This document shows positions 1 through 12,056 of a stretch of DNA of 64,000 nucleotides, piece by piece (the stretch's first letter is position 1; each line of letters starts with the position of its first letter). Location: contig NC_092258.1 in the NCBI RefSeq assembly GCF_036320965.1, positions 1,446,001 through 1,510,000 on the forward strand, written 5' to 3'. The notes beneath the pieces are model-generated. The model was not told the DNA's origin. It made no database searches and was given only the letters and a program-made list of their open reading frames with translations. The translations under genes and the position numbers were made by a program. Source of the DNA: Panulirus ornatus. Taxonomy: Eukaryota; Arthropoda; Malacostraca; Decapoda; Palinuridae.

Positions 1-1010
1 TCACTTACATATTCATGTATGATTTAAGTCCTCTTTGATGGGTTATTTATATTGATGAAAATGACATTTCTTCCTGTACAGAGCCCTGTAATCACTTTTG
101 TACAATCCTAAAAGTGTCTAATGGCTTGTCTTCTTTGATTTTCTTTTTTAGAAATCCATCCATTGTAGAAAAAGTCCCATGCTAGATTCCAAGGAATGTA
201 ACATCTTTATACATGGGATCCTATGAAAAAAGATGGCTTTACTTTAATAATTTATTTTGTCTAGTGTTGCTGTTTTCAGGACATTAACCAGGTAACTACA
301 CCCCAAAGTTCTTAATTCATCTTCATATGGGTGAGGCTTATTGCTTCTGGCAATTTTTTTAATTTGCCTACAAAATTGGCCTGCTCGTAAAAATGCCATA
401 TGTAAAGAAAAAAATTGAATGAATGTGAAATGGATGAATATGGGGTCCACAGCAAAAAGATTAAAGTGAACTGGATATATGTTGATGATTAATTCAATTA
501 TATAACCTCAGGACCCTTTTTATGAGGTTCCTGCTGTACTGAGGCACTGCTTTAATCAGTAGCATGGCAGTGATGGACTCCTTTCGAGTGAAAGGTTTCT
601 CAGTGAGCCTGAACTCCTTTTTATTCACTGACAGTGATACAGTCTTGGTGAAGGTGAAAACAGCATAACCACAAGCAGATGGAGTCACTTTTCCTTTGTG
701 TATAATGCATTATAGGATACGGTGTACAGTGCCTGCAGAAAACTCTCAGCACCCAGATGTACAATGATTTTTCACCCTAAGAATGTCATATGCTTGTATC
801 CACAATAAATTTTAGCCATATGTCGTCTTTGAAAATATATGGGGTGGGCAAAATTTTGGCAGACACTGCAGAATCTTGAGTTATTTATAATAATAGAACC
901 ATGTCAATAAGTACTATGCAGTGAACTGTGTAAATGTTTTAAGCTATCATGTGTTTTTTATGATGACAGTGTTTTGATTAGGAAAGTAATGTCTGTACTG
1001 CTTTTCACAG
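1..1010. other. Intron sequence upstream of an INTS4 exon
   Basis: AT-rich sequence ending in a pyrimidine tract and AG at 1009-1010, the acceptor of the INTS4 exon that follows. I see no further convincing exon and no recognisable repeat here. Short open frames on the minus strand (244-450, 494-688) have no protein-like features. Confidence 0.6.
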
Positions 1011-4000
1011 CTTATACTAGTACTCAATGCAGCTGTTCATTGCCCCACCATCCTCCCTCTTCTGGAGCAGCACACACTTCGTCACTATGCTTATCTTCGT
1101 GATACCATGCCTCAGCTGGTGCCAGTTCTTAAGGTGAGACCCCGTGGAAAGATCTGTAGTAATTAGTTGTGATTTTTATTGTACAATTTTTTTTAATTAT
1201 GCATCTGTATCATATACACTAGCTCTTATACATGATAACCAATGAAGAATGGCCTCCAAAAATCATGGTCAGTGCACCTTTTGGATGTTCATTTATGCCA
1301 CCATTAATCATACTCAGTCTCTATTCTTCCACCTTAGTGTCAGTCTTCCTGTGAATCATGTTCTAATCCTCTTATGGAATTCTTTTCACACCTGTTCTTC
1401 TTATATGCCTTTTAAAAATGGCACTCCCTTCTCTGCCTGTCTACCTTTCCTTGCATTATATAATGCAGTATCTTTCTCAGACTTCCTCTTTTGGTTTTCT
1501 TTAAGATCTTGGAAACAATTTTCAGGAGTAAAATTGTTAGATCTTTAAAATAAAAATTTGTGCTCTCTAACAAAGGTTAGGTTTAATGAATTTCTTCGAC
1601 ATCTTTTTTGTTATTTTTTTTTTTATACTATTCGCCATTTCCCGCATTAGCAAGGTAGCGTCAAGAACAGAGGACTGGACCTTTGAGGGAACATCCTCAC
1701 CTGGCCCCCTTCTCTGTTCCTTCTTTTGGAAAATTAAAAAAAACAAGGCTCAATCGTAGGACCTATACTTTTCATTATCTGTATCATTGTTATTTTTTTT
1801 TTTTTTTTTTATTATACTTTGTCGCTGTCTCCCGCGTTTGCGAGGTAGCGCAAGGAAACAGACGAAAGAAATGGCCCAACCCCCCCCCATACACATGTAT
1901 ATACATACGTCCACACACGCAAATATACATACCTACACAGCTTTCCATGGTTTACCCCAGACGCTTCACATGCCTTGATTCAATCCACTGACAGCACGTC
2001 AACCCCGGTATACCACATCGCTCCAATTCACTCTATTCCTTGCCCTCCTTTCACCCTCCTGCATGTTCAGGCCCCGATCACACAAAATCTTTTTCACTCC
2101 ATCTTTCCACCTCCAATTTGGTCTCCCTCTTCTCCTCGTTCCCTCCACCTCCGACACATATATCCTCTTGGTCAATCTTTCCTCACTCATTCTCTCCATG
2201 TGCCCAAACCACTTCAAAACACCCTCTTCTGCTCTCTCAACCACGCTCTTTTTATTTCCACACATCTCTCTTACCCTTACGTTACTCACTCGATCAAACC
2301 ACCTCACACCACACATTGTCCTCAAACATCTCATTTCCAGCACATCCATCCTCCTGCGCACAACTCTATCCATAGCCCACGCCTTGCAACCATACAACAT
2401 TGTTGGAACCACTATTCCTTCAAACATACCCATTTTTGCTTTCCGAGATAATGTTCTCGACTTCCACACATTCTTCAAGGCCCCCAGAATTTTCGCCCCC
2501 TCCCCCACCCTATGATCCACTTCCGCTTCCATGGTTCCATCCGCTGCCAGATCCACTCCCAGATATCTAAAACACTTCACTTCCTCCAGTTTTTCTCCAT
2601 TCAAACTCACCTCCCAATTGACTTGACCCTCAACCCTACTGTACCTAATAACCTTGCTCTTATTCACATTTACTCTTAACTTTCTTCTTCACACACTTTA
2701 CCAAACTCAGTCACCAGCTTCTGCAGTTTCACACATGAATCAGCCACCAGCGCTGTATCATCAGCGAACAACAACAGACTCACTTCCCAAGCTCTCTCAT
2801 CCCCAACAGACTTCATACTTGCCCCTCTTTCCAAAACTCTTGCATTTACCTCCCTAACAACCCCATCCATAAACAAATTAAACCACCATGGAGACATCAC
2901 ACACCCCTGCCGCAAACCTACATTCACTGAGAACCAATCACTTTCCTCTCTTCCTACACGTACACATGCCTTACATCCTCGATAAAAACTTTTCACTGCT
3001 TCTAACAACTTTCCTCCCACACCATATACTCTTAATACCTTCCACAGAGCATCTCTATCAACTCTATCATATGCCTTCTCCAGATCTATAAATGCTACAT
3101 ACAAATCCATTTGCTTTTCTAAGTATTTCTCACATACATTCTTCAAAGCAAACACCTGATCCACACATCCTCTACCACTTCTGAAACCACACTGCTCTTC
3201 CCCAATCTGATGCTCTGTACATGCCTTCACCCTCTCAATCAATACCCTCCCATATAATTTACCAGGAATACTCAACAAACTTATACCTCTGTAATTTGAG
3301 CACTCACTCTTATCCCCTTTGCCTTTGTACAATGGCACTATGCACGCATTCTGCCAATCCTCAGGCACCTCACCATGAGTCATACATACATTAAATAACC
3401 TTACCAACTAGTCAACAATACAGTCACCCCCTTTTTTAATAAATTCCACTGCAATACCATCCAAACCTGCTGCCTTGCCGGCTTTCATCTTCCGCAAAGC
3501 TTTCACTACCTCTTCTCTTGTTTACCAAATCATTTTCCCTAACCCTCTCACTTTGCACACCACCTCGACCAAAACACCCTATATCTGCCACTCTATCATC
3601 AAACACATTCAACAAACCTTCAAAGTACTCACTCCATCTCCTTCTCACATCACCACTACTTGTTATCACCTCCCCATTTGCGCCCTTCACTGAAGTTCCC
3701 ATTTGCTCCCTTGTCTTACGCACTTTATTTACCTCCTTCCAGAACATCTTTTTATTCTCCCTAAAATTTAATGATACTCTCTCACCCCAACTCTCATTTG
3801 CCCTTTTTTTCACCTCTTGCACCTTTCTCTTGACCTCCTGTCTCTTTTATACATCTCCCACTCAATTGCATTTTTTCCCCTGCAAAAATCGTCCAAATGC
3901 CTCTCTCTTCTCTTTCACTAATACTCTTACTTCTTCATCCCACCACTCACTACCCTTTCTAATCAACCCACCTCCCACTCTTCTCATGCCACAAGCATCT

Positions 4001-7000
4001 TTTGCGCAATCCATCACTGATTCCCTAAATACATCCCATTCCTCCCCCACTCCCCTTACTTCCATTGTTCTCACCTTTTTCCATTCTGTACTCAGTCTCT
4101 CCTGGTACTTTATGTTTTCATATATATTCACTGTTTCCCATGTAAGTGAGGTAGCATCAAGAACAGATGACTGAGCCAGAGGGTAAAATCCACACTTAGC
4201 CCCCTTCTCTGTTCCTTCTTTTGGAAAATTAAAACAAGAAGGGAAGATTTCCAGCCCCTTGTTTCCATCCCTTTAAGTTGCCTTCTATGGCATGCATAGA
4301 ATACTTGGCAAGTATTCTTTCTCCTCTTTCCCCAGGGATAAATTTTTTTTTATCATATTGTAATAATTATTGAATTCAGAAGTGCCCTCAGATGTTATGA
4401 ACAGCACGTAGACTTCCAGTTGGCTTTTGCTACTGTACCGTACAAGATATTATTGTGTGAAATTAGTTAATGACTTAGGATATTGAATCAGTACCTTACA
4501 AGATATTATTGGGTTAAATTAGTTAATGACATAGGAAGTTGAATGTGCATGTGGACAGCAGACTGGCTTTCAGATAGAAAATAGAGTGGCATTTAATAGT
4601 TGGCTAAGCGTGGAAAGCAGGGTGCCACAAGGCTCAATCGTAGGACCTATACTTTTCATTATTTGTATCATTGATCCAGAGACAGGACTCACTTGTAGCA
4701 TTGTAAACTTTACCAGAGATGAAATTGGGAAATAAGGCCCAAACAAAGGAAGTTTTCTAAATGATTCAAAATAATTTAGAAAACTTGGTTCAGTGGTAAG
4801 AGGCATGGCAAATGAATCTCATTGTAAACATATGCAAAGACCTGCACTTTGACCATAAAACTACAGTACCTTTACTAAACAAGAACACTATAAAATGTTT
4901 GGTAAGTCATTATTGGAAGTTGAGCAAAAATAAAAAATTCCTTGGAATGATAATCAGTAATGACTTGGGGTATGCAAAGCAATGATTGGTATATTGATTA
5001 ACAAATATTTTTGAATTGTGTTGCAAGTAATTGCCTTTAAATAGAAGTTTTCTATTCTGTTGAATATTTTAAATGTATTGGATGAATCTGCAGCATCCTG
5101 TGATTTTTTTCTCCTCAGCGATCTAGAACAACTAATTCAACACCAGGCATGAATTCTTGTTTATCAAAACGACTATCTTACACATCTGACATCTTTTTTT
5201 AATCAATCAACCCTTCCTGTATCAATGCATTATTTGTTTCATTTAAGTTCATCCAATGTCTTTTTGTCCTTTTCACTGGGGCATATTTGATACCCATCCC
5301 ATCTTGAAATGCCAGATTTGGCAGTATGGGAGGGCTGAAGGGTTTCCCTTGTGTAGCTTTTACATGGATTTTGGGATCAGTATTGATTTTCCATCTGTAA
5401 TCTTGGCTAGGATGAAATCTTATGTTCCTCCATCTTGGCTGGGATGAAGTCCTGAGTTCCTCCTTGAACTAAATCTTTATCCCCCTAATCCTGGTCCAAT
5501 TGCTTTATATCCCCCTAATCCAGGTCCAATTGCTTTATATTTGTTTGAAATGATTGCAAAGCACCCGTAAAAAAAGAAAATAGATCTTATATGTAAATGT
5601 TAAATAGGAATAGATCATGCCTTACAAACCTGCTGTGATTTATCTTTTTCTATTAACATACAGGGACTTTGGTAGAATATTTCATTTGTCGAGACTTTCT
5701 GAAGGGTTTTGTATAGCCCTAAATGAAATGTGCAAAACCAAGTCATGTGGTATTGGTACTCATTTTGGGATCTGGGAGACATACTAACAAACTGAAAAGA
5801 GTCTGTGGTTTTAAATGGTACAAAACTGAAAAGAGTCTGTGGTTTTAAATGGTACAAAATCTGAGTTGTCACATGTAACTGGTGTGGTTACCACAAGGTT
5901 CAGCTCTCTTCTTTATAGTATGTTTAATGAATATATAAGGTTTAGTAAACAATATCTAATTTTTCTTGTCACAAAATTAAACTGATGCTTGTCATCTTGC
6001 AGCTTGTTTGTTACTTCTCTCTATACCTCTGATGTCTACTCCCTCTAGGAACTACCAGCAAAAAGGTGGCCATGGCAAGTCTCCACTTATCCTTGTTCTT
6101 ACATGCCTCCTTTGCTTACACCATTCCATGCATTCTTCCAGTATTTCTTTCCTGTCACACACCAACCCTTTTAATCATTGTCTCATACCCAAACCACCTC
6201 AAAGTATTATGTTTTCAACCACTCTACCACTTCACAATTCATTCCCTTTGCATTCTCTGCCATACCAACTCGCTTATACATTCCTTCATTTCTTTTAATA
6301 TTCTTTGCATGGAATAGTGTTTCCATGTTTATTATTCTTTGCATGGAATAGTGTTTCCATGTGCTTGTCAGGCAGTGTGGGCATTAGGTGTGTTAGTCAT
6401 TGAATTTCATTAGCAGGTTTTAACAGCCTTTCTTTTTTTCCATTTCATGTCAGTTGCAAACTACAGGTATTCATTCTTTTGCAATATTTTTCTTCCATTT
6501 TTTATTATATAGGAATATTTTTGTGGAACACTTTGACAAGTTTTGAGCACTGTTATCCCTCCCTTAGCTTTTTTGAGATGAAAGTTTGTAAGTACAGAAA
6601 TCAGTTATCAAAATATTCTAGAAACTGTTCATTAGAGTATTTTAATAAAAATTCCACATATGTGTAGCTATACACTGTATCTCAGGTTATGCCTAAACTT
6701 CAAACATTTTGCAGCTCGGCGAGGAATGGCAACCATCCAGGGAGGCGGTTCCCACAAATACACTTCGGTTTCTGAGAGAGTCTATGGAAAAGGTATCATG
6801 CTTGGACCGTTCTTCAACACAGCTGCGTCTAACGGTATACCAGACCGTCCATTCTGACTTGGTCAAGCTTGCAGATATTGACCCAGCACTTTCACCAGCT
6901 GCCCATTTTGCTGCCTTGTACACACAGTGTATGTTACTATTTAGCAAGATACTCTCAACAAGAAATTGGCTAACTCCCTCCTCACTTTCCATGCAGCAGA

Positions 7001-7812
7001 GTGGAGCCCTTAAAAGTAATGTTGATCAACTTTTAAAGAATACCTTTCGACTGCGCCATGCTTTTACAAACTTAAGTCCAGCAGAAGAGGCCAGCATCAG
7101 AAATCTTCGTGTTCGTACTTTGGCCCTTCAGTTAGTATATGTGGTACATGGTTCTACTGGCTCAGCTTTGGGTCTGTGTGATAATTTCTTAGAACACACT
7201 GAAGCCCTTCACAGATATCTAACTGATGAAAAACTGAGTGCCGATTCTTTCCTGGAAGCAGTATTTGAAGAGTTAAGCCAGTTGGAAGAGCCTCGTCCAG
7301 GGGCAGTTGCTCGCATTCTACAACCACTCTTGCTTACCCATCCAGTTCCTGCTCTAGCCCCTGTAATTAACCCAGCACAAGTTCGCATGTGCTTAGCAGA
7401 AATTATTGAACCCCAGCCAGATAGTGAAGCAATTCATAAACTAAGTGCAGGTTTAGTGGTTGGGGTACCTCTTGATGCTGAAATATCTCACATCCCAGAC
7501 CCATCTACATTGCGTATACGTGTGGCTTACCCAGATCACTCTACTCATCTTGTTGTTCCACCGAAAAGCCATCTTCGTTTGGTAGCTCCTGGCACATATA
7601 GGCTTCTGACAACAGTGCTAGTCTCTGCACAAGTTTCATGGTCTGAAGCTTGTCAGGTGGGTTTATCTTTAGTTTTGGACCTCAGTGATCAAGAAGTTCT
7701 GGCTGCCCGGAGACATTCTGTTGTGAAAGCTGATGATTCAGCTACTATTATACAACTTGTGAAACCAGTTAAGGTTCTTGTATGGCCTAAAACCATTAGA
7801 AAAGGTATTTAG
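1011..7812 (+). CDS. INTS4: Integrator complex subunit 4, 3' part (two last coding exons)
   Basis: INTS4 is the scaffold of the Integrator cleavage module, binding INTS9 and INTS11 in the nucleus for snRNA 3'-end formation and attenuation of paused Pol II transcripts. Two exons are visible: 1011-1133 (41 codons, acceptor AG at 1009-1010, donor GTGAG at 1134) and the terminal exon 6715-7812 (365 codons plus TAG). Both junctions are phase 0. The first encodes a segment with LRHYAYLRD, the end of the helical-repeat part. The last exon encodes the C-terminal region with [12 protein letters not shown], then a beta-rich domain, and ends near [10 protein letters not shown], matching the conserved INTS4 C-terminus (recognised from memory of the family). 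The N-terminal half lies left of the window. The 5.6-kb intron is filled by LINE and SINE copies. There is no frameshift or internal stop in either exon. Confidence 0.93.
1627..1745 (-). mobile_element. SINE-like element, partial 3' copy
   Basis: It matches the family best seen at 18098-18337 and 10400-10630, including the 3' tail hairpin (read on the minus strand), the GACTGG block and the A/T-rich spacer. The head is replaced by an abrupt join at about 1746 to a short piece of another retrotransposon (see 4560-4990). Confidence 0.75.
1815..4131 (-). mobile_element. RTE-like LINE, 5'-truncated and frameshifted
   Basis: A non-LTR retrotransposon copy inside the INTS4 intron, opposite in orientation to the gene. 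Minus-strand pieces at 4131-3862, 3822-3436, 3407-2676 and 2667-1999 together give a linker region, then reverse transcriptase motifs: [41 protein letters not shown] and the catalytic [12 protein letters not shown]. These are followed by FRYLGVDLA and a C-terminal [12 protein letters not shown] block. The frame is broken by several indels and one stop near 3408, so the copy is dead. No endonuclease domain is present. The 3' UTR runs to about 1815 and ends in a T-run on the plus strand (the element's A-rich tail). The RTE-like clade call rests on motif style and is tentative. Confidence 0.85.
4131..4334 (-). mobile_element. SINE-like element, old copy
   Basis: A diverged copy of the SINE family with the tail (GTAAGTGAGGTAGC on the plus strand), the CCCCCTTCTCTGTTCC block and the head block ending in CCCCAGGGATA. 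It abuts the truncated 5' end of the LINE at 1815-4131. Confidence 0.7.
4441..4552. repeat. 56-bp direct duplication (two copies)
   Basis: 4441-4496 and 4497-4552 share TACAAGATATTATTG and AATTAGTTAATGAC with a few substitutions. It is one of four two-copy local duplications in this intron. Confidence 0.8.
4560..4990 (+). mobile_element. Decayed reverse transcriptase fragment of a second LINE type
   Basis: The plus strand near 4588-4735 reads as [12 protein letters not shown], the classic block-4 motif of Jockey/CR1-type reverse transcriptases, followed by a degraded FADD-type block (NFTRDEIG). After a stop, 4760-4985 still resembles the following region ([11 protein letters not shown], then [11 protein letters not shown]). 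It is unrelated to the RTE-like family that dominates the window. A piece of about 45 bp from 4629-4673 also occurs at 1747-1790. Confidence 0.7.
5481..5540. repeat. 30-bp tandem duplication (two copies)
   Basis: 5481-5510 and 5511-5540 are identical except for one base (CTGG versus CAGG). Non-coding, in the INTS4 intron. Confidence 0.9.
5789..5856. repeat. 34-bp tandem duplication (two copies)
   Basis: 5789-5822 and 5823-5856 are identical by eye. Non-coding, in the INTS4 intron. Confidence 0.92.
6008..6295 (-). mobile_element. Very old RTE-like LINE fragment
   Basis: Plus-strand blocks such as CCAAACCACCTCAAAGTA and the C/T-rich composition match the antisense of the C-terminal part of the RTE-like LINE, at low similarity. 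The frame is lost. Confidence 0.45.
6300..6362. repeat. 34-bp spaced direct duplication (two copies)
   Basis: About 28 bp starting ATTCTTTGCATGG are repeated at 6300 and 6334. Non-coding, in the INTS4 intron. Confidence 0.85.
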
Positions 7813-7902
7813 AGTTTAGACAATTACTTTTATATAAAAATATTCATCTCATAGCTCTTGGCAATATCATCATATTGCATCATCATATTTGTTGCACAGT
7901 GC

Positions 7903-7912
7903 AATAAATAAA
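7903..7912 (+). promoter_or_regulatory. Candidate poly(A) signals of INTS4
   Basis: Two overlapping AATAAA hexamers (7903-7908 and 7907-7912) lie about 90 bp after the INTS4 stop codon in AT-rich sequence. The position fits the 3' end of a short 3' UTR. Another hexamer-like AATAAA occurs near 8006. Confidence 0.6.
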
Positions 7913-8204
7913 TACATCTTATATACTGTTTTATCACCCAGTCTGATATTACTTTAATCCATTACCTTTTATGTGTCATTCAGAAAATGATCTGAAGGAC
8001 AAACACAATAAATTACATTTTTATGTTTCAATCATGCTTTGTAATTAAACATACTTATTTATGCTAACTAGACACAAAAATAAATAATTTTTGCTGGATC
8101 TCCAGGGTTCATATGATCATTGACAACTGAATTTTATTAAATTCATAATTTAAAGCAAGTATGAATATGTACATGTGTATATATGTTTATGTCTGTGCAT
8201 GTGT

Positions 8205-8313
8205 AATGCACCAAAACCATAACTCCCTATCCACATCCAGGCTCCACAGACCTTTTCATGGTTTAACCCAGATGCTTCAGTCCACTGACAGCACGTCGAC
8301 CCTGGTATACAGT
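8205..8313 (-). mobile_element. LINE 3' UTR fragment
   Basis: It matches the 3' UTR of the RTE-like LINE just after the ORF stop (CCACTGACAGCACGTCGACC on the plus strand) and ends at the ORF/UTR boundary. Confidence 0.7.
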
Positions 8314-8339
8314 ATTTTTATTTCATTTTATTGTATTAT

Positions 8340-10372
8340 AGGTAATCGTTGTTTCTCACGTCAGCGAGGTAGCACCAGGAAACAGACAAAGATTGGCCCA
8401 TCCACTCATATACACACACATATATTTATTTTGTTTTTATTTATTTTGCTTTGTCGCTGTCTCCCACGTTTGCAAGGTAGCGCAAGGAAACAGACGAAAG
8501 AAATGGCCCAACCCACCCCATACACATGTATATACATACACGTCAACACACTCAAAATATACATACCTATACATCTCAATGTACACATATATATACACAC
8601 ACAGACATATACATATATACACATGTAAATAATTCATACTGTCTACCTTTATTTATTCCCACTGCCACCTTGCCACACTTGGAATAACATCCCCCTCCCC
8701 CCTCATGTGCGCGAGGTAGCGCGAGGAAAAGACAACAAAGGCCCCATTCGTTCACACTCAGTCTCTAGCTGTCATGTACTAATGCCCGAAACCACAGCTT
8801 CCTTTCCACATCCAGGCCCCACAGAACTTTCCATGGTTTACCCCAGATGCTTTACATGCCCTGATTCAATCCATTGACAGCACATCGACCCCGGTATACC
8901 ACATCGATCCAATTCACTCTATTCCTTGCCCGCCTTTCACCCTCCTGCATGTTCAGGCCCCAATCACTCAAAATCTTTTTCACTCCATCTTTCCACCTCC
9001 AATTTGGTCTCCCACTTCTCCTCGTTCCCTCCACCTCCGACACATATATCCTCTTTGTCAATCTTTCCTCACTCATTCTCTCCATGTTCCCAAACCATTT
9101 CAAAACACCCCCTTCTACTATCTCAACCATGCTCTTTTTATTTCCACACACCTCTCTAACCCTTACATTACTTACTCGATGAAACCACCTCACACCACAT
9201 ATTGTCCTCAAACATCTCATTTCCAGCACATTCACCCTCCTGTGCACAACTCTATCCATAGCCCACGCCTCGCAACCATGCAAAATTGTTGGAACCACTA
9301 TTCCCTCAAACATAACCATTTTTGCTTTCCGAGATAATGTTCTCGACTTCCAAACATTCTTCAAGGCTCCCAGGATTTTCGCCCCCTCCCCCACCCTATG
9401 ATTCACTTCTGCTTCCATGATTCCATCCAATGCCAGATCCACTCCCAGATATCTAAAACACTTCACTTCCTCCAGTTTTTCTCCATTCAAACTTACCTCC
9501 CATCTGACTTGACCCTCAACCCTACTGTACCTAATAACCTTGCTCTTATTCACAATTACTCTTAAGTTTCTTCTTTCACACACTTTACCAAACTCAGTCA
9601 CCAGCTTCTGCAGTTTCTCACATGAATCAGCCACCAGCGCTGTATCATCAGCGAACAACAACTGACTCACTTCCCAAGCTCTCTCATCCCCAATAGACTG
9701 CACACATGCCCCCCTTTCCAAAACTCTTGCATTCACCTCCCTAACAACCCCATCCATAAACAAATTAAACAACCATGGAGACATCACACACCCCTGCCGC
9801 AAACCTACATTCACTGAGAACCAATCACTTTCCTCTCTTCCTACACGTACACATGCCTTACATCCCCGATAAAAACTTTTCACTGCTTCTAACAACTTGC
9901 CTCCCACACCATATATTCTTAGTACCTTCCACAGAGCATCTCTATCAACTCTATCATATGCCTTCTCCAGATCCATAAATGCTACATACAAATCCATTTG
10001 CTTTTCTAAGTATTTCTCACATACATTCTTCAAAGCAAACACCTGATCCACACATCCTCTACCACTTCTGAAACCACAGTGCTCTTCCCGAATCTGATGC
10101 TCTGTACATGCCTTCACCCTCTCAATCAATACCTTCCCATATAATCTACCAGGAATACTCAACAAACTTATACCTCTGTAATTTGAGCACTCACTTTTAT
10201 CCCCTTTGCCTTTGTACAATGGCACTATGCATGCATTCTGCCACTCCACAGGCACCTCACCATGAATCATACATACATTAAATAACCTTACCAACCAGTT
10301 AACAATACAGTCACCCCCTTTTTTAATAAATTCCACTGCAATACCATCCAAACCTGCTGCCTTGCTGGCACA
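8340..10372 (-). mobile_element. RTE-like LINE with intact partial ORF and long 3' UTR
   Basis: The minus-strand open frame 10420-8852 encodes about 510 residues of LINE protein fused at its start to unrelated SINE-derived codons. In order: [73 protein letters not shown] (catalytic Asp pair), FRYLGVDLA and the C-terminal [12 protein letters not shown] region. The endonuclease half is missing (5' truncation at about 10372). The 3' UTR here is longer than in other copies and carries tail-hairpin modules near 8695, 8470 and 8365. The reverse transcriptase core looks undamaged, so the source element was probably active recently. The clade call is tentative. Confidence 0.88.
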
Positions 10373-10399
10373 CATATATATCTTTCTTTTCTCTCTTTC

Positions 10400-10630
10400 A
10401 TACTGTTCGCCATTTCCCACGTTAGCAAGGTCGCGTTAAGAACAGAGGACTGGGCCTCTGAGGGAATATCCTCACCTGGCCTCGTTCTCTGTTCCTTCTT
10501 TTGGAAAATTAAAAAAAAACGAGAGGGGAGGATTACCAGCCCCCCACTCCCTGCCCTTTTAGTTGCCTTCTACGACATGCAGGGAATACGTGGGAAGTAT
10601 TCTTTCTCCCCTATCCCCAGGGATAGGGGA
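10400..10630 (-). mobile_element. SINE-like element
   Basis: A near-complete copy. On the minus strand: head (CCCTGGGGATAGGGGAGAA), the conserved CGTAGAAGGC block (one base changed here), a purine-rich middle, an A/T spacer, then the tail hairpin and a short CTTT-type end. It joins the truncated LINE at 10372. Confidence 0.85.
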
Positions 10631-10636
10631 GAATGC

Positions 10637-10638
<2 letters not shown>

Positions 10639-10672
<34 letters not shown>
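10639..10672. repeat. (AT)n microsatellite
   Basis: Uninterrupted AT dinucleotides between the SINE head and a LINE fragment on the opposite strand. Confidence 0.97.
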
Positions 10673-10675
<3 letters not shown>

Positions 10676-11510
10676 GTACAGTAGGGTTGAGGGTCAAGTC
10701 AATTGGGAGGTGAGTTTGAATGGAGAAAAACTGGAGGAAGTGAAGTGTTTTAGATATCTGGGAGTGGATCTGGCAGCGGATGGAACCATGGAAGCGGAAC
10801 TGGATCATAGGGTGGGGGAGGGGGTGAAAATTCTGGGGGCCTTGAAGAATGTGTGGAAGTCGAGAACATTATCTCGGAAAGCAAACATGGGTATGTTTGA
10901 AGGAATAGTGGTTCCAACAATGTTGTATGGTTGCGAGGCGTGGGCTATGGATAGAGTTGTGCGCAGGAGGATGGATGTGCTGGAAATGAGATGTTTGAGG
11001 ACAATGTGTGGTGTGAGGTGGTTTGGTCGAGTGAGTAACGTAAGGGTAAGAGAGATGTGTGGAAATAAAAAGAGCGTGGTTGAGAGAGCAAAAGAGGGTG
11101 TTTTGAAGTGGTTTGGGCACATGGAGAGAATGAGTGAGGAAAGATTGACCAAGAGGATATATGTGTCGGAGGTGGAGGGAACGAGGAGAAGAGGGAGACC
11201 AAATTGGAGGTGGAAAGATGGAGTGAAAAAGATTTTGTGTGATCAGGGCCTGAACATGCAGGAGGGTGAAAGGAGGGCAAGTAATAGAGTGAATTGGAGC
11301 GATGTGGTATACCGGGGTTGACGTGCTGTCAGTGGATTGAATCAAGGCATGTGAAGCGTCTGGGGTAAACCATGGAAAGCTGTGTAGGTATGTATATTTG
11401 CGTGTGTGGACGTATGTATATACATGTGTATGGGGGGGGGTTGGGCCATTTCTTTCGTCTGTTTCCTTGCGCTACCTCGCAAACGCGGGAGACAGCGACA
11501 AAGTATAATA
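10673..11510 (+). mobile_element. RTE-like LINE, 3' half, plus strand
   Basis: It begins inside the RT domain at the IRYSRVEGQ codons and stays open to the end of the ORF at 11321 ([10 protein letters not shown], stop). A short 3' UTR ends with the hairpin CTCGC-AAAC-GCGGG at 11476-11489 and an A-rich tail. It lies in inverted orientation to the LINE at 8340-10372. Confidence 0.88.
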
Positions 11511-11531
11511 AAAAAAAAATAAATAATTTTT

Positions 11532-11727
11532 TGCTTTGTCGCTGTCTCCCGCGTTTGCGAGGTAGCGCAAGGAAACAGACGAAAGAAATGGCACAACCCA
11601 CCCCCATACACATGTATATACATACACGTCCACACACGCAAATATACATACCTACACAGCTTTCCATGGTTTACCCCAGATGCTTCACATGCCCTGATTC
11701 AATCCACTAACAGCACGTCAACCCCGG
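11532..11727 (-). mobile_element. LINE 3' UTR-only copy
   Basis: About 196 bp of the LINE 3' UTR alone, from the tail hairpin to the base just after the ORF stop region (GTCAACCCCGG on the plus strand). It joins directly to a SINE in the other orientation. Confidence 0.8.
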
Positions 11728-11877
11728 GAGCGGGGGGGCTGGAAATCCTCCCCTCTTGTTTTTTTTTAATTTTCCAAAAGAAGGAACAGAGAAGGGGGCC
11801 AGGTGAGGATGTTCCCTCAGAGGCCCAGTCCTCTGTTCTTAACACTACCTTGCTGATGCGGGAAATGGCAATAGTTT
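11728..11877 (+). mobile_element. SINE-like element, head-truncated
   Basis: It starts in the G-rich middle (GGGGGGGCTGGAAATCC) and runs through the AAAAGAAGGAACAGAG block to the tail CTTGC-TGAT-GCGGG near 11850. Confidence 0.8.
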
Positions 11878-11911
11878 GAAAAAAAAAAGAAATATATATG
11901 TATATGTTTTT

Positions 11912-12022
11912 TTTTTCCAAAAGAAGGAACAGAGAAGGGGGCCAGGTGAGGATATTCCCTCAGAGGCCCAGTCCTCTGTTCTTAATGCTACCTTGCTAAT
12001 GCGGGAAATGGCGAATAGTTTG
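11912..12022 (+). mobile_element. SINE-like element, shorter head-truncated copy
   Basis: A second tandem copy containing only the AAAAGAAGGAACAGAG block to the tail hairpin (CTTGC-TAAT-GCGGG at 11992-12005). Confidence 0.8.
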
Positions 12023-12056
12023 AAATATATATATTTTTTTTTTAATTTTTTTATAT

